Under the pieces are notes generated by a model. That model was not told the DNA's origin and made no database searches. It was given only the letters and a program-made list of their open reading frames with translations. Of a stretch of DNA of 54,885 bases, positions 24,544-33,666 are shown piece by piece (position 1 is the first letter of the stretch; the number at the start of each line of letters is the position of its first letter). Position numbers and translations under genes: made by a program. The DNA lies in NCBI GenBank assembly GCA_964483155.1, contig CAZAAC010000013.1, positions 1-54,885 on the forward strand, written 5' to 3'. This stretch comes from JAAYYM01 sp964483155. GTDB taxonomy: Bacteria > Bacillota > Clostridia > Lachnospirales > Lachnospiraceae.

Positions 24544-26901
24544 ATGATTTTTTCAGATGGATTTTGGCTTACAAAAAATGGATATGACACGAATTATGTG
24601 GCACATGCATATGAAATCAGTACAACGGAAAATGCAATTAAAATACTAGCTACACCTGTCAAGGTGGCGCATCGTGGTATGACACTTGCAGGACCTAATC
24701 TTGAGATAACTTATTCTTCTACAGTTGAAAATATAATAAAAGTAAATATAGTGCACTACAAAGGATTTGTGGATCATGGTCCCCACTTTTCATTGCACGA
24801 GAATGCAGAAAGCAGAACCTTTTTTCCAACGATAAATGATACAGAAGAGTATGTAGAACTCATTACGGGAAACACTGCTGTACGTATTACGAAAGAAACC
24901 TGGCAGTTTACTTATACCTACGAGGGTAAGCTAATGACTGGAGGCGGATGGCGTTCTACTTCTATTATTGAGGAGGCTCCCTATCGTACTGCTGAGAGAC
25001 TCAGACCGCTTGAAAATGATACTTTCTTTGCCTATCCAGCGGATAAGCGTAGCACTTTTATAAGAGAACAATTAAGCCTAAGCGCAGGTGAGTATATTTA
25101 TGGCTTTGGTGAAAAGTTCACACCTTTTATTAAAAATGGTCAAAATGTTGAAATCTGGAATTCTGATGGTGGTACCTGTACCCCGCAGAGCTATAAAAGC
25201 ATTCCTTTCTATGTCTCTTCGCGTGGTTATGGTGTATTTGTAAATACACCAGACAGAGTTTCTTATGAGACGGCTTCCGACACCGTAAGTAAGGTTTCTT
25301 TCACTGTACAAGGGGAGGAACTTGAGTATTTTATCCTCGGTAGTGACAATATTGCGGATACATTACACCTGTATACTGGTTTAACTGGTAGACCAGCTTT
25401 GCCACCTGCTTTTACTTTTGGATTATGGCTAACCACTTCTTTTACGACTACCTATAATGAGGAAACCATTACTTCTTTTATTGATGGCATGGCAGACAGG
25501 GATATCCCTCTACAGGTATTTCACTTTGACTGCTTTTGGATGAAAGAATATGAGCTATGTAATATGGAATGGAATTTAGAACAGTTTCCAGAACCGAAAG
25601 CAATGCTTGGCCGGCTCAAAGATAAGGGACTTTCTTCCTGCGTCTGGATTAATCCCTATGTTGCCCAGCATTCAAAGATGTTTGAGGAAGGCCAAAAAAA
25701 TGGCTATTTTATAAAAAAATCTGATGGAAGTATATTTCAGACAGACCTTTGGCAACCAGGTATGGCCATCATTGATTTTACGAACCCTTCCGCATGTACA
25801 TGGTATACAGATAAACTCCACAAGCTATGTGAAATGGGTGTGGATACTTTTAAAACTGACTTTGCAGAACGTATTCCCACGACAGATATCGTATATTATG
25901 ACGGCTCCGATCCTATTAAAATGCATAACTACTATACCTATATTTATAATAAATGTGTATTTACATTCCTTGAATCATATTATGGGAAGAATAAAGCCTG
26001 CTTATTTGCTCGCAGTGCAACCGTTGGTGGACAACAGTTTCCTGTTCATTGGGGTGGCGATTGCTCTGCCGCATACAGTTCTATGGCAGAAACACTACGT
26101 GGCGGTCTCTCTCTTTGTTTGTCGGGCTTTGGGTTCTTCAGTCATGATATTTCTGGCTTTGAAGACATGGCTACACCAGACATTTATAAAAGATGGGCAG
26201 CATTTGGTCTACTCTCCTCACACTCCAGATTACATGGAAGTAGTTCCTACCGTGTGCCTTGGCTTTTTGATGAAGAATCCTGTGAGGTGCTTCGCTTTTT
26301 CACAAAACTAAAGGGACGCCTCATGCCATATATTTTTGCACAGGCTGTCCATACAAATATGACTGGTATTCCTATGATGAGAGCCATGGTAATTGATTAT
26401 GCAAGTGATCAGAACTGCCTGCCACTTGATCGGCAGTATTTATTTGGTGACAGCCTTCTTGTAGCACCGATTCTTAACGCTGAAAGTGAAGCTGAATACT
26501 ATATTCCGCGAAGCGCAGAGGAGGAGCAAGCGCTATGGACGGATATCATTACTGGAAAGCAATATGAGGCTGGAAGATGGTATAGACATAGCTGTACCTA
26601 CATGGAAATGCCTATCTTGGCAAAACCTAATAGTATCCTTGCATTTGGAGCCTTTGCACGCAATTTTGAATATGATTATTTAACAGACACCGAATTTGTG
26701 ATTTATAATCTGGCAGAGGGAAAATCAGCCTCCTGCACAATCTATAATACAGAAGCAGAAAAAGTATTAGAATTAACTGCTTTCAAGAAAAATGATCAAA
26801 TCGATATACTGACTACCGGATATGGCAAATATGAAGCAAGTAGCCTTCCACACTTCAAAGTAAGTGAGTTCGGTAGAAATACACTAATCAATCACAAGTA
26901 A
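24544..26901 (+). CDS. yicI: Alpha-xylosidase, glycoside hydrolase family 31 (YicI-type)
   Basis: This cytoplasmic enzyme removes alpha-linked xylose from xyloglucan oligosaccharides such as isoprimeverose. The 785-residue protein has an N-terminal beta domain, a (beta/alpha)8 barrel (about 290-630) and C-terminal beta domains. The nucleophile is D439 in FKTDFAERIP and the acid/base D506 in GGDCSA. The barrel block QVFHFDCFWMKEYELCNMEW (325-344) matches the YicI branch rather than alpha-glucosidases. No signal peptide is seen, so substrate must be imported. It starts after AGGAAAGGAAGG and is divergent from the AraC regulator. No sugar transporter gene is adjacent. Confidence 0.93.
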   Translation: MIFSDGFWLTKNGYDTNYVAHAYEISTTENAIKILATPVKVAHRGMTLAGPNLEITYSSTVENIIKVNIVHYKGFVDHGPHFSLHENAESRTFFPTINDTEEYVELITGNTAVRITKETWQFTYTYEGKLMTGGGWRSTSIIEEAPYRTAERLRPLENDTFFAYPADKRSTFIREQLSLSAGEYIYGFGEKFTPFIKNGQNVEIWNSDGGTCTPQSYKSIPFYVSSRGYGVFVNTPDRVSYETASDTVSKVSFTVQGEELEYFILGSDNIADTLHLYTGLTGRPALPPAFTFGLWLTTSFTTTYNEETITSFIDGMADRDIPLQVFHFDCFWMKEYELCNMEWNLEQFPEPKAMLGRLKDKGLSSCVWINPYVAQHSKMFEEGQKNGYFIKKSDGSIFQTDLWQPGMAIIDFTNPSACTWYTDKLHKLCEMGVDTFKTDFAERIPTTDIVYYDGSDPIKMHNYYTYIYNKCVFTFLESYYGKNKACLFARSATVGGQQFPVHWGGDCSAAYSSMAETLRGGLSLCLSGFGFFSHDISGFEDMATPDIYKRWAAFGLLSSHSRLHGSSSYRVPWLFDEESCEVLRFFTKLKGRLMPYIFAQAVHTNMTGIPMMRAMVIDYASDQNCLPLDRQYLFGDSLLVAPILNAESEAEYYIPRSAEEEQALWTDIITGKQYEAGRWYRHSCTYMEMPILAKPNSILAFGAFARNFEYDYLTDTEFVIYNLAEGKSASCTIYNTEAEKVLELTAFKKNDQIDILTTGYGKYEASSLPHFKVSEFGRNTLINHK

Positions 26902-26922
26902 CTTCGCTTTTATTTATTTTTT

Positions 26923-26950
26923 GGATTCGCTCGATTCAGCGGGCGAATCC
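26923..26950. repeat. Short inverted repeat between the convergent yicI and rpoD genes
   Basis: Arms GGATTCGC (26923-26930) and GCGAATCC (26943-26950) form an 8-base stem. Neither strand has a T-run on its 3' side, so a standard intrinsic terminator is not supported, although its place between convergent stop codons suggests a role in ending transcripts. Confidence 0.4.
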
Positions 26951-26977
26951 ACTCCCTAAAAATTTGCATAACTATTA

Positions 26978-28093
26978 TTATTCCAGATAAGACTTCAGTT
27001 TCTTTGTCTCCCGCTTCATTTGGAGTCTGCGAAGTGCTCTCGCTTCAATCTGGCGAATTCTCTCTCTTGTTACATGATACTCTTTTCCTACTTCTTCGAG
27101 CGTCCATATCCTACCGTCCAAAAAGCCAAATCGTAATCGTAAAATTCTCTGCTCTCTGTCTGTAAGTCCCAATAAAATTTTGTCAATTTCTTCCCCCATC
27201 ATAGTGTGCTCCGCCGATGCAAACTGTTCGGGCATATTATCATCCGCCACAAAATCCATGAGCACAGTATCATCTCCATCCCCAATAGGGGTATCCAAAG
27301 ATATTGTGTCCCCGTATAATTTTAAGATTTCTTCCATACGACTTATCGGCATCTCCATGATTTCTGCTAATTCTTCCACTAAAGGCTCTCTTTCGTGTTC
27401 CGTCAGAAACTTTCTTTTGGCTTTTGAGATTTTGTTCATATGTTCTTTCATATGTACGGGAATCCTTATGGTTCTGGACTGATCTGCTATGGCTCTGGTA
27501 ATGGCCTGTCTCACCCACCACATTGCATACGTGCTGAATTTATAGCCTCTGTGATAATCAAATTTATCCACTGCCTTTAGAAGACCAATATTTCCTTCCT
27601 GCACCAAATCCAATAACGTCATATTGCTCCCTGCCACATAACGCTTCGCCACACTGACCACAAGACGTAGATTTGTATTAATCATCTCTTCCTTCGCCGT
27701 ATCGTCACCCGCCTCAATTCTCTTAGCTATTTCTACTTCCTCTTCAGCGGAAAGCAGAGGAATTTTACCGATTTCCTTTAAATAAGCTCTTACAGAATCT
27801 TCTGAGTAATCTGCCTCTTCATGTTCCTCTTCATGCTCTTCATCGTGATTTTCTTCATGATCTCCTTCATACTCGGCAATGACATCACCCTGCTCTTTTT
27901 TATCCTCATTCAGATTCATTACCTCAATATTTTCACATTTTAACTGACCTGATATTAACTCAATATCAGACTCACTAAGTGTATTCCCAAATACATAAAA
28001 AATATCTTCAATGTCAATAACATCATCATTTTTTTTGGCAATGATAACCAGCTTTTCAAATTGTTCTTTCATAACTACTTCTGTACGATTCAT
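26978..28093 (-). CDS. RNA polymerase sigma factor, RpoD type
   Basis: The 371-residue protein has sigma-70 regions 1.2 to 4.2. Region 2.4 reads FSTYAMWWVRQAITRAIADQSRTIRIPVHM and region 4.2 TLEEVGKEYHVTRERIRQIEARALRRL, so it should read standard -10/-35 promoters. Between the short N-terminal domain and region 1.2 there is an Asp/Glu/His-rich segment (about residues 75-98). No dnaG gene is next door, as is usual for the main rpoD of Firmicutes, so this may be a second RpoD-like (group 1 or 2) factor. AAGGA lies seven bases before the ATG. Confidence 0.9.
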   Translation of the reverse strand: MNRTEVVMKEQFEKLVIIAKKNDDVIDIEDIFYVFGNTLSESDIELISGQLKCENIEVMNLNEDKKEQGDVIAEYEGDHEENHDEEHEEEHEEADYSEDSVRAYLKEIGKIPLLSAEEEVEIAKRIEAGDDTAKEEMINTNLRLVVSVAKRYVAGSNMTLLDLVQEGNIGLLKAVDKFDYHRGYKFSTYAMWWVRQAITRAIADQSRTIRIPVHMKEHMNKISKAKRKFLTEHEREPLVEELAEIMEMPISRMEEILKLYGDTISLDTPIGDGDDTVLMDFVADDNMPEQFASAEHTMMGEEIDKILLGLTDREQRILRLRFGFLDGRIWTLEEVGKEYHVTRERIRQIEARALRRLQMKRETKKLKSYLE

Positions 28094-28162
28094 AATTTAA
28101 TCCTTAATTAGAAGTGCAACACATTTTATCACAAATCTACACTATCAACTGTATCAAATAAA

Positions 28163-28196
28163 ACAAGTATCGGAAAATTCTTGTTCCAATACTTGT
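28163..28196 (-). terminator. Intrinsic terminator after bioY
   Basis: Arms ACAAGTAT (28163-28170) and ATACTTGT (28189-28196) form a stem extended inward by GGAA/TTCC across a mismatch. On the minus strand it is followed by TTTTATTT. It lies 57 bases past the bioY stop. Confidence 0.75.
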
Positions 28197-28252
28197 ATTA
28201 TACCATTTTTTTTCGGTTTTCGTAAGTGCATTTAGCATGTTCTTAAAAACTA

Positions 28253-28816
28253 CTAAAAATTAACATGCGCTGATACCCTTTTTACAATAATAACAGCTAC
28301 CGCGATTTTAATGAAATCCGGAAGAATAAAGGGAATCACACACCAGCTTAGCGCAGTCATGAGACCAATTGCACCTGAGTTCTGTGCATATACATACATA
28401 AACCATGCCGTTCCAAAAATGTAGCAGACTATTATTCCGCACACCATACCTAAAACGACAACCCATGTCTTATATCCTAGCCACGCCGTAATCAACCAAT
28501 ACACCAATGCCAAAAAAACAAAACCTATAATATAGCCTCCTGTCGTCCCCAGGAGAATACCAAAACCGCCCGTAAATCCATGAAAAACTGGAAGCCCAAT
28601 TGCGCCTAGCATGATATATACGAGTACTGCCAACGCTCCCCTCTTACCGCCTAACAATCCCACTGTAATAAAAACTGCAAGGGTCTGTAATGTAAAGGGA
28701 ACTGCCATCGGAATAGAAAACCAAGAGCACACCGCTATAATCGCTGCACACAGTCCAATTCCAATCATATCCTTTGTCCTACTTTTCTGCACTTCTACAT
28801 TCTTTGAACGCTCCAT
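28253..28816 (-). CDS. bioY: Biotin transporter S component BioY
   Basis: BioY binds and imports biotin, alone or with an ECF energising module. The 187-residue protein has six predicted helices and the family signatures VPFTLQTLAVFITVGLLGGKRGALAVLVYIMLGAIGLPVF and GGFGILLGTTGGYIIGF. Its promoter carries a BirA-like operator over the -35, so expression should rise when biotin is scarce. No biotin synthesis genes are seen nearby, which suggests dependence on uptake at least at this locus. Confidence 0.95.
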   Translation of the reverse strand: MERSKNVEVQKSRTKDMIGIGLCAAIIAVCSWFSIPMAVPFTLQTLAVFITVGLLGGKRGALAVLVYIMLGAIGLPVFHGFTGGFGILLGTTGGYIIGFVFLALVYWLITAWLGYKTWVVVLGMVCGIIVCYIFGTAWFMYVYAQNSGAIGLMTALSWCVIPFILPDFIKIAVAVIIVKRVSAHVNF

Positions 28817-28848
28817 ACAAATCTCCTCTTTTCATGTAGTCTTGCTTA

Positions 28849-28877
28849 AAGATAGTACAATTTTATTCAATTGTCAA
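28849..28877 (-). promoter_or_regulatory. Sigma-A promoter of bioY
   Basis: On the minus strand, -35 TTGACA (28872-28877) and -10 TATCTT (28849-28854) are 17 bases apart. The -35 lies inside the proposed BirA operator. Confidence 0.75.
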
Positions 28878-28902
28878 CCTAAATTTGAAATATAGCTAAC
28901 AA
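28871..28902 (-). promoter_or_regulatory. Candidate BirA operator of bioY
   Basis: Half sites TTGTCAACC (28871-28879) and AGCTAACAA (28894-28902) are separated by 14 bases, as in the TTGTAAACC-N14/15-GGTTTACAA type bound by biotinoyl-AMP-loaded BirA. The left half matches well; the right half has two or three differences. The site overlaps the -35 of bioY. Confidence 0.65.
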
Positions 28903-28913
28903 TAGGCGTGTTA

Positions 28914-29954
28914 TTATTTGAAACACCTTCCAGTTTCTTCATGCTTACACTCTCCATGCGAACCAGAGCATTGATAACAAACCTCATTTTCAAGCGCTTT
29001 ATTCTCAAAAAAAGCATTGATATTGCCCAGTGTTGTATCCGCAATATTGGCTAAAGCCTCCTTTGTCAAAAATGCCTGATGGGATGTCAGCAAAACATTT
29101 GGCAACGATAGCAATCTTCTTAAAACATCATCCTGTACAATAACATTAGAATTATCTACATAAAATATATCTGACTCCTCTTCATATACATCGAGCCCCG
29201 CAGCCCCTACCTTCTCGCTTAATAATTCTTCTAATAAAGCTTCACTATCAATTAACGCACCTCGCGATGTATTGATGATTACAACACCATCCATCATTTT
29301 CTCAATAGCATCTTTATTAATAAGATGGTGATTATCTTTTGTAAGCGGACAATGAAGCGAAATAACATTAGATTTTCTAAACAACTCCTCCACCTCTACA
29401 TATGCAATGTCAGAATCCTTAATCGGATAGGGATCATAAGCGATTACATTCATTCCAAATCCTCTGCAAATATCAATAAAACATCTTCCTATTTTCCCAG
29501 TACCGATCACACCTACTGTTTTTCCGTGTAGATCAAATCCTGTCAAACCGTTTAGACTGAAATTAAACTCTCTCGTGCGATTATAGGCTTTATGCAGTTT
29601 TCGATTTAATGTCATAAGCAGACCGATTGCATGTTCTGCAACTGCATATGGAGAATATGCCGGCACTCTGACAACGTGAATTTTCTCATGGGCTGCTTTA
29701 AAGTCAACATTGTTATAGCCTGCACATCTCATAGCAATTAATCCTACGCCTTCGCCATGCAGAACCTCTATCGTGTCCTTATCAATATTATCATTTACAA
29801 ATGCACAGACTGCATCACTTCCCTTTGCAAAAAGAGCGGTATGCGAATTTAGTTTTTCCTCATGATATATAATCTGATACTGATATTTGAGATTTGCCAT
29901 ATCAAAAAACTCTTTATCATAAGGCTTCACATCATAGAAATTAATTTTTTTCAT
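28914..29954 (-). CDS. D-lactate dehydrogenase / D-2-hydroxyacid dehydrogenase with Cys-rich tail
   Basis: This NAD-dependent enzyme interconverts pyruvate and D-lactate, a fermentation end step. The Rossmann motif is GVIGTGKIG (148-156). The catalytic residues are R231 (NTSRG), an acidic residue near 258-260 (DVYEEE) and H292 (LTSHQAF). Length and pattern fit the LdhA group. The C-terminus carries an extra tail with four Cys and His residues (CYQCSGSHGECKHEETGRCF) that could bind a metal. The gene stands between a lipoprotein gene and bioY on the same strand; the bioY promoter lies just after its stop. Confidence 0.88.
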   Translation of the reverse strand: MKKINFYDVKPYDKEFFDMANLKYQYQIIYHEEKLNSHTALFAKGSDAVCAFVNDNIDKDTIEVLHGEGVGLIAMRCAGYNNVDFKAAHEKIHVVRVPAYSPYAVAEHAIGLLMTLNRKLHKAYNRTREFNFSLNGLTGFDLHGKTVGVIGTGKIGRCFIDICRGFGMNVIAYDPYPIKDSDIAYVEVEELFRKSNVISLHCPLTKDNHHLINKDAIEKMMDGVVIINTSRGALIDSEALLEELLSEKVGAAGLDVYEEESDIFYVDNSNVIVQDDVLRRLLSLPNVLLTSHQAFLTKEALANIADTTLGNINAFFENKALENEVCYQCSGSHGECKHEETGRCFK

Positions 29955-29979
29955 TCGGTTCCTTTTCCTTTCATAGAAA

Positions 29980-31581
29980 TTATTCTTCTGAAATTTCAGT
30001 TTTTGTAACCTGATACGATATCCCGTCCCAACTATAATATGCTATCTGGCTCTTCCCCACTGTGTTATCGTAAAATGGAACCAGAAAGACTGTATCTTCT
30101 GCTTTTTCAAAGAACGTAGAGTAATCAAAGCATGCTGAAAAGATACTTAAATCATCCTCAATAGGAAGTGCTACGATTTCAGATTCCTGGTTCACACTAA
30201 ATAAACGATAAATGAAACCATTACTTGTGCCCCACTGTCCCACTGTAAAATCAAGATTCCCATCCTGATTGTAGTCTTCAAAAGCAAGCTCGACCATCGA
30301 GCCAAAGACCAGGTTCCCACCACCAAAAGCTTCATTCAGGTCAAGAGAGGAAACTAGATTTCCATCTGCGTCCTTACCTTCGATCACAAAATTCCCCACA
30401 TAATTCCACCCGCTGTAAGGGCCTGCATCTAACTGCTCACTAAACTCTCCCTCTGTCATCACAATAGAAATTGTTTGTATTTTAGAAGCCTGTAGCGGAT
30501 AAAAACAACTAGAGGAAATGACAGTTGGCATTTCTGCATAATCAGGTAATGAAATATCCAGATTGTTTTGTGACAGATAGTCTGTTGCCTCTGCCGATAA
30601 AAAGAAGTCTTTTTCTTCTAAGATATTGTAATAAGTAGTGATGATCTCATGATATTTTGAAGATGGGTATGTCGTAATAAATCGCTCATAACTTTCTCTA
30701 ACCTCATCAGTAAGGACTTCTTCTTGGAACATCGGGGTATTGTCCAAATATCGACAGGTCAGGTAAATATCAAAACAATTTTCGGCCTCCTTCTTAGCTG
30801 CCTCGGCCTCCGGTGTATCAGGATAGCTCTCGGCATATGACTCCCATGCGATAATGCGATCTGATAGTTCATCCCATGTCATACATAACCCTGCATCATC
30901 AATCACTGCACCTGTTTTAAGATAGGTACTGCGTAATTCTAAATAGGTCTTCAGACCCTCTGACAGATAGGGACTACATTTATCCGAAAGAAAATCAGGA
31001 TCTTCAGATAAATAATAACCACCCTCTGAATAGTATGCAGCATAACCATTGTTACGAAGCATTGCCGATATCTGAATCTCTGCATCTTCTGAAAAGCTGG
31101 CTTCGTCCATAACCACACTATAGTACCCATCTGGACTTTGTTCTGTAATACGATCTAGAATCGTCATATCTTCATCCATTGGAAGAATCATATCATCAAT
31201 AGAAATCTGTGCCAAATGAAAAAATGAATCAAAATATCGAAATAATGCATCGTTCCTTTGCGTATCATTGGAAGCCTTAGCGAGTCGTTCCCATTCCTCA
31301 TATGCTTTAGAAATTGCATCTACATCGTGCACTGTCAGCGCACTTAAAAAGCTTACATATGCAGTCTCGTCATTCATGATCGGTTCTGATGAAACCGTCT
31401 GCGCCGATTTTATATCGGTAGCTTCTGTTTCTGCTGTTGTTGTTTCTTCTGTTGCTTCTGGATCTTCGTCCTGCGACGTATTCTGCGCAGGTACAGAAGG
31501 ATTTTGGCCACAAGCGGAAAAGCAAAGCAATCCCAGACTTGATAGTAAAATCACAGTTAACACGTATACTCTTTTATTCAT
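29980..31581 (-). CDS. Lipoprotein of unknown function with Ca-loop-like motif
   Basis: The start at 31581 (MNKRVYVLTVI) gives a signal peptide ending in a lipobox (CFSAC), an acidic Thr/Glu linker, and a 460-residue outer domain. Helical segments are followed near the C-terminus by EDYNQDGNLDFTVGQWG, which looks like an FG-GAP/EF-hand-type calcium loop in a beta-propeller-like region. I recognise no specific family. AGGA lies just before the ATG; the longer frame from 31701 would disrupt the signal peptide. It is downstream of the chemoreceptor gene but separated by a hairpin. Confidence 0.7.
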   Translation of the reverse strand: MNKRVYVLTVILLSSLGLLCFSACGQNPSVPAQNTSQDEDPEATEETTTAETEATDIKSAQTVSSEPIMNDETAYVSFLSALTVHDVDAISKAYEEWERLAKASNDTQRNDALFRYFDSFFHLAQISIDDMILPMDEDMTILDRITEQSPDGYYSVVMDEASFSEDAEIQISAMLRNNGYAAYYSEGGYYLSEDPDFLSDKCSPYLSEGLKTYLELRSTYLKTGAVIDDAGLCMTWDELSDRIIAWESYAESYPDTPEAEAAKKEAENCFDIYLTCRYLDNTPMFQEEVLTDEVRESYERFITTYPSSKYHEIITTYYNILEEKDFFLSAEATDYLSQNNLDISLPDYAEMPTVISSSCFYPLQASKIQTISIVMTEGEFSEQLDAGPYSGWNYVGNFVIEGKDADGNLVSSLDLNEAFGGGNLVFGSMVELAFEDYNQDGNLDFTVGQWGTSNGFIYRLFSVNQESEIVALPIEDDLSIFSACFDYSTFFEKAEDTVFLVPFYDNTVGKSQIAYYSWDGISYQVTKTEISEE

Positions 31582-31681
31582 TTCAATTCCTATACCCTTC
31601 TTCATGATTAAGGATCCGTCTGACATCCATATGATACCATCTGCAAAACACTTTACTATATATATATAAAGACTTGATAAA

Positions 31682-31708
31682 TGAGCAGGCACTACAAGCA
31701 CCTGCTCA
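31682..31708 (-). terminator. Hairpin after the chemoreceptor gene
   Basis: Arms TGAGCAGG (31682-31689) and CCTGCTCA (31701-31708) enclose an 11-base loop. On the minus strand it is followed by the weak T-rich stretch TTTATC. It lies 12 bases after the stop, which fits a terminator. Confidence 0.55.
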
Positions 31709-31719
31709 CAAAAACTAAC

Positions 31720-33429
31720 CTAGTTCAATTTAAACTGGTGTACAATTTCTGTTAACTGTTTGATATAGTCCAGACTTTCCGAAACAAGGTCATAGGTATG
31801 ACTTGTCTTACCCACCATGTCTGTTGTCTTACCTGCAATATCTGTAACACCAACTGTTGATTGTCCCACTGTAGCATTAATACCTGCTAATGCATCTGTG
31901 ATGGTTGCGATAGAGCTTGTTAGATTTTCAACAGACTCGTGAATATCATTCATACTCTGCTCAAACTGGCTGGCATCATTATTATACTGATTTCCTACTT
32001 CCATAAACTCGTTATAATCATTAATGACTGTTTTCTCTATAAATCTCATCGCATCTTCCATACACTCTGACATATTTGCAACTGCCATGTTTACTTCGCC
32101 AACGATTGCATTAATATCCGTAACCGCATGAGATGTCTGCACTGCCAGATTACCTATTTCTGTAGCAACGACTGCAAAACCACGTCCCGCTTCTCCTGCC
32201 CTCGCTGCCTCAATACTTGCATTAAGCGCTAACAAGCTTGTCTGAGATGAAATCGCCATAATTGCTTCTGTTAATTCATTGATCTTATCAACTGCTTTAG
32301 AACCTTCTATTGCGCCGTCTGATTTCACCTTGACTTCGTCATAAATCTTTTTTGTTCTATTGCTTGCTTCCATTGTTGTATCTCTGAGTGAAATCGCTCT
32401 ACTCATGACTTCACTTGAAATCTTTGCACCTTCCACAGAAAGCTGCCCAATATCAGATGCGCCTGTCTGCATGATGCCGATATTTCCATAGATTGTCTCT
32501 GCCGTAGCTGCTGTCTCCTGCATGCCAGCTGCTAATTGCTCCGTTGTAGCGGAATTATCAGTACACATACTATTGACCACATTCGTAACATCCTGTAGCG
32601 AATTTACGTTATCTGCTATTTTACGGCTCGCTACATCTATGCTGCCTACAATGTCATGTAATTTCTGTCTCATATCACTGATAGCTCTTCCCATGACACC
32701 AATCTCATCTTTTTTCGTACAGATTTTATCTATACTGCTACTCTTTTTAAAGTCAAAGGCTGCAGTGTCTTCAATAAGAACTGTAAGCAGCTTTAAAGGT
32801 TTAACAATCATTGTGCTGAATACATAATCAAATACAAGACATAATACTAAAATAAAGATGACCACGATATTTGCTATTCTTTGAATTTCATCGATTGGTG
32901 CTAAAACATCCTCTTCGTCTGCTGTAACAACTAATATCTGTTTTTGACTTGTAATTGCATATCCTGCATATTTCATGACACCCTTAAATTCATATCCAAC
33001 CACTGCATCCGCAGGCACCTTGCCACCCTTAAGTTCTGCGACCAGTCCGGTCACAACAGCGTTTTCAACAGGACTTCCTATTTTGTCTGCCGTAGGATGA
33101 TATAGCATCGTGCCATCAGGACTAACAAGATACGCATAGGAAGACTCAACACCTTCTACCTTGACATTTTCTAATATACTTGCAAATTGTTCTGTCGTAC
33201 CAGCTGTGTCTCCTATCACTGCATCCAGTCTCTCTCTCTCTGCTGTAGCCATACTCAACATATAATTTTGTGTAATATCACTAACAATACTTTTTGCACG
33301 TGGAATAATGAATAACATAAAAAAAACAACTGCAATTACAACTGAACAAAATGCCACTATAATTATCCTAAATGAAACAGAACGGAAAAACCCTACACCC
33401 TTTCTATCTGCCTTACCCTCTTTAGACAT
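31720..33429 (-). CDS. Methyl-accepting chemotaxis protein with Cache sensor
   Basis: The receptor has an N-terminal membrane helix (about 20-42), an extracellular Cache-type sensor of about 120 residues (with YLVSPDGTMLYHPTADKIG), a second membrane helix (about 185-205), a HAMP-like linker and a long coiled-coil signalling domain. The highly conserved hairpin tip reads SSQTSLLALNASIEAARAGEAGRGFAVVA. It should bind CheA/CheW in the cytoplasm. The ATG at 33429 has AAGGGTGG eight bases upstream; a GTG four codons earlier lies inside that site. No other chemotaxis gene is near. Confidence 0.93.
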   Translation of the reverse strand: MSKEGKADRKGVGFFRSVSFRIIIVAFCSVVIAVVFFMLFIIPRAKSIVSDITQNYMLSMATAERERLDAVIGDTAGTTEQFASILENVKVEGVESSYAYLVSPDGTMLYHPTADKIGSPVENAVVTGLVAELKGGKVPADAVVGYEFKGVMKYAGYAITSQKQILVVTADEEDVLAPIDEIQRIANIVVIFILVLCLVFDYVFSTMIVKPLKLLTVLIEDTAAFDFKKSSSIDKICTKKDEIGVMGRAISDMRQKLHDIVGSIDVASRKIADNVNSLQDVTNVVNSMCTDNSATTEQLAAGMQETAATAETIYGNIGIMQTGASDIGQLSVEGAKISSEVMSRAISLRDTTMEASNRTKKIYDEVKVKSDGAIEGSKAVDKINELTEAIMAISSQTSLLALNASIEAARAGEAGRGFAVVATEIGNLAVQTSHAVTDINAIVGEVNMAVANMSECMEDAMRFIEKTVINDYNEFMEVGNQYNNDASQFEQSMNDIHESVENLTSSIATITDALAGINATVGQSTVGVTDIAGKTTDMVGKTSHTYDLVSESLDYIKQLTEIVHQFKLN

Positions 33430-33666
33430 AATGCATACCACCCTTTCTATTATTACCTATTAAAAATAGAATCTTATATTAAAATTTTACTATTTTATCA
33501 TGTATAAGTCAATTAGCTTACACTGCAATTACACATAATAGTTGCTTTTTTTTACATTTTTAAGCACTTATTCGATATCTGTTTCTTTATTAGGAAAGAC
33601 CTGCGTGCATTCTGTTACAATTTGTGTTACATTATTGTAAATATTAATATTTGGGAGGCGACCGAA

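Noticed and set aside
25724..26311. 195-codon open frame inside the alpha-xylosidase gene
   Set aside because: It is an alternative frame of a clear GH31 gene with no family-like sequence or ribosome site.
26923..26950. Hairpin between yicI and rpoD as a bidirectional terminator
   Set aside because: No T-run on the 3' side on either strand; kept only as an inverted repeat.
31268..31669. 133-codon open frame antisense to the lipoprotein gene
   Set aside because: It mirrors the Thr/Glu-rich coding region of the opposite strand, giving a low-complexity Ser/Val-rich product without a start signal.
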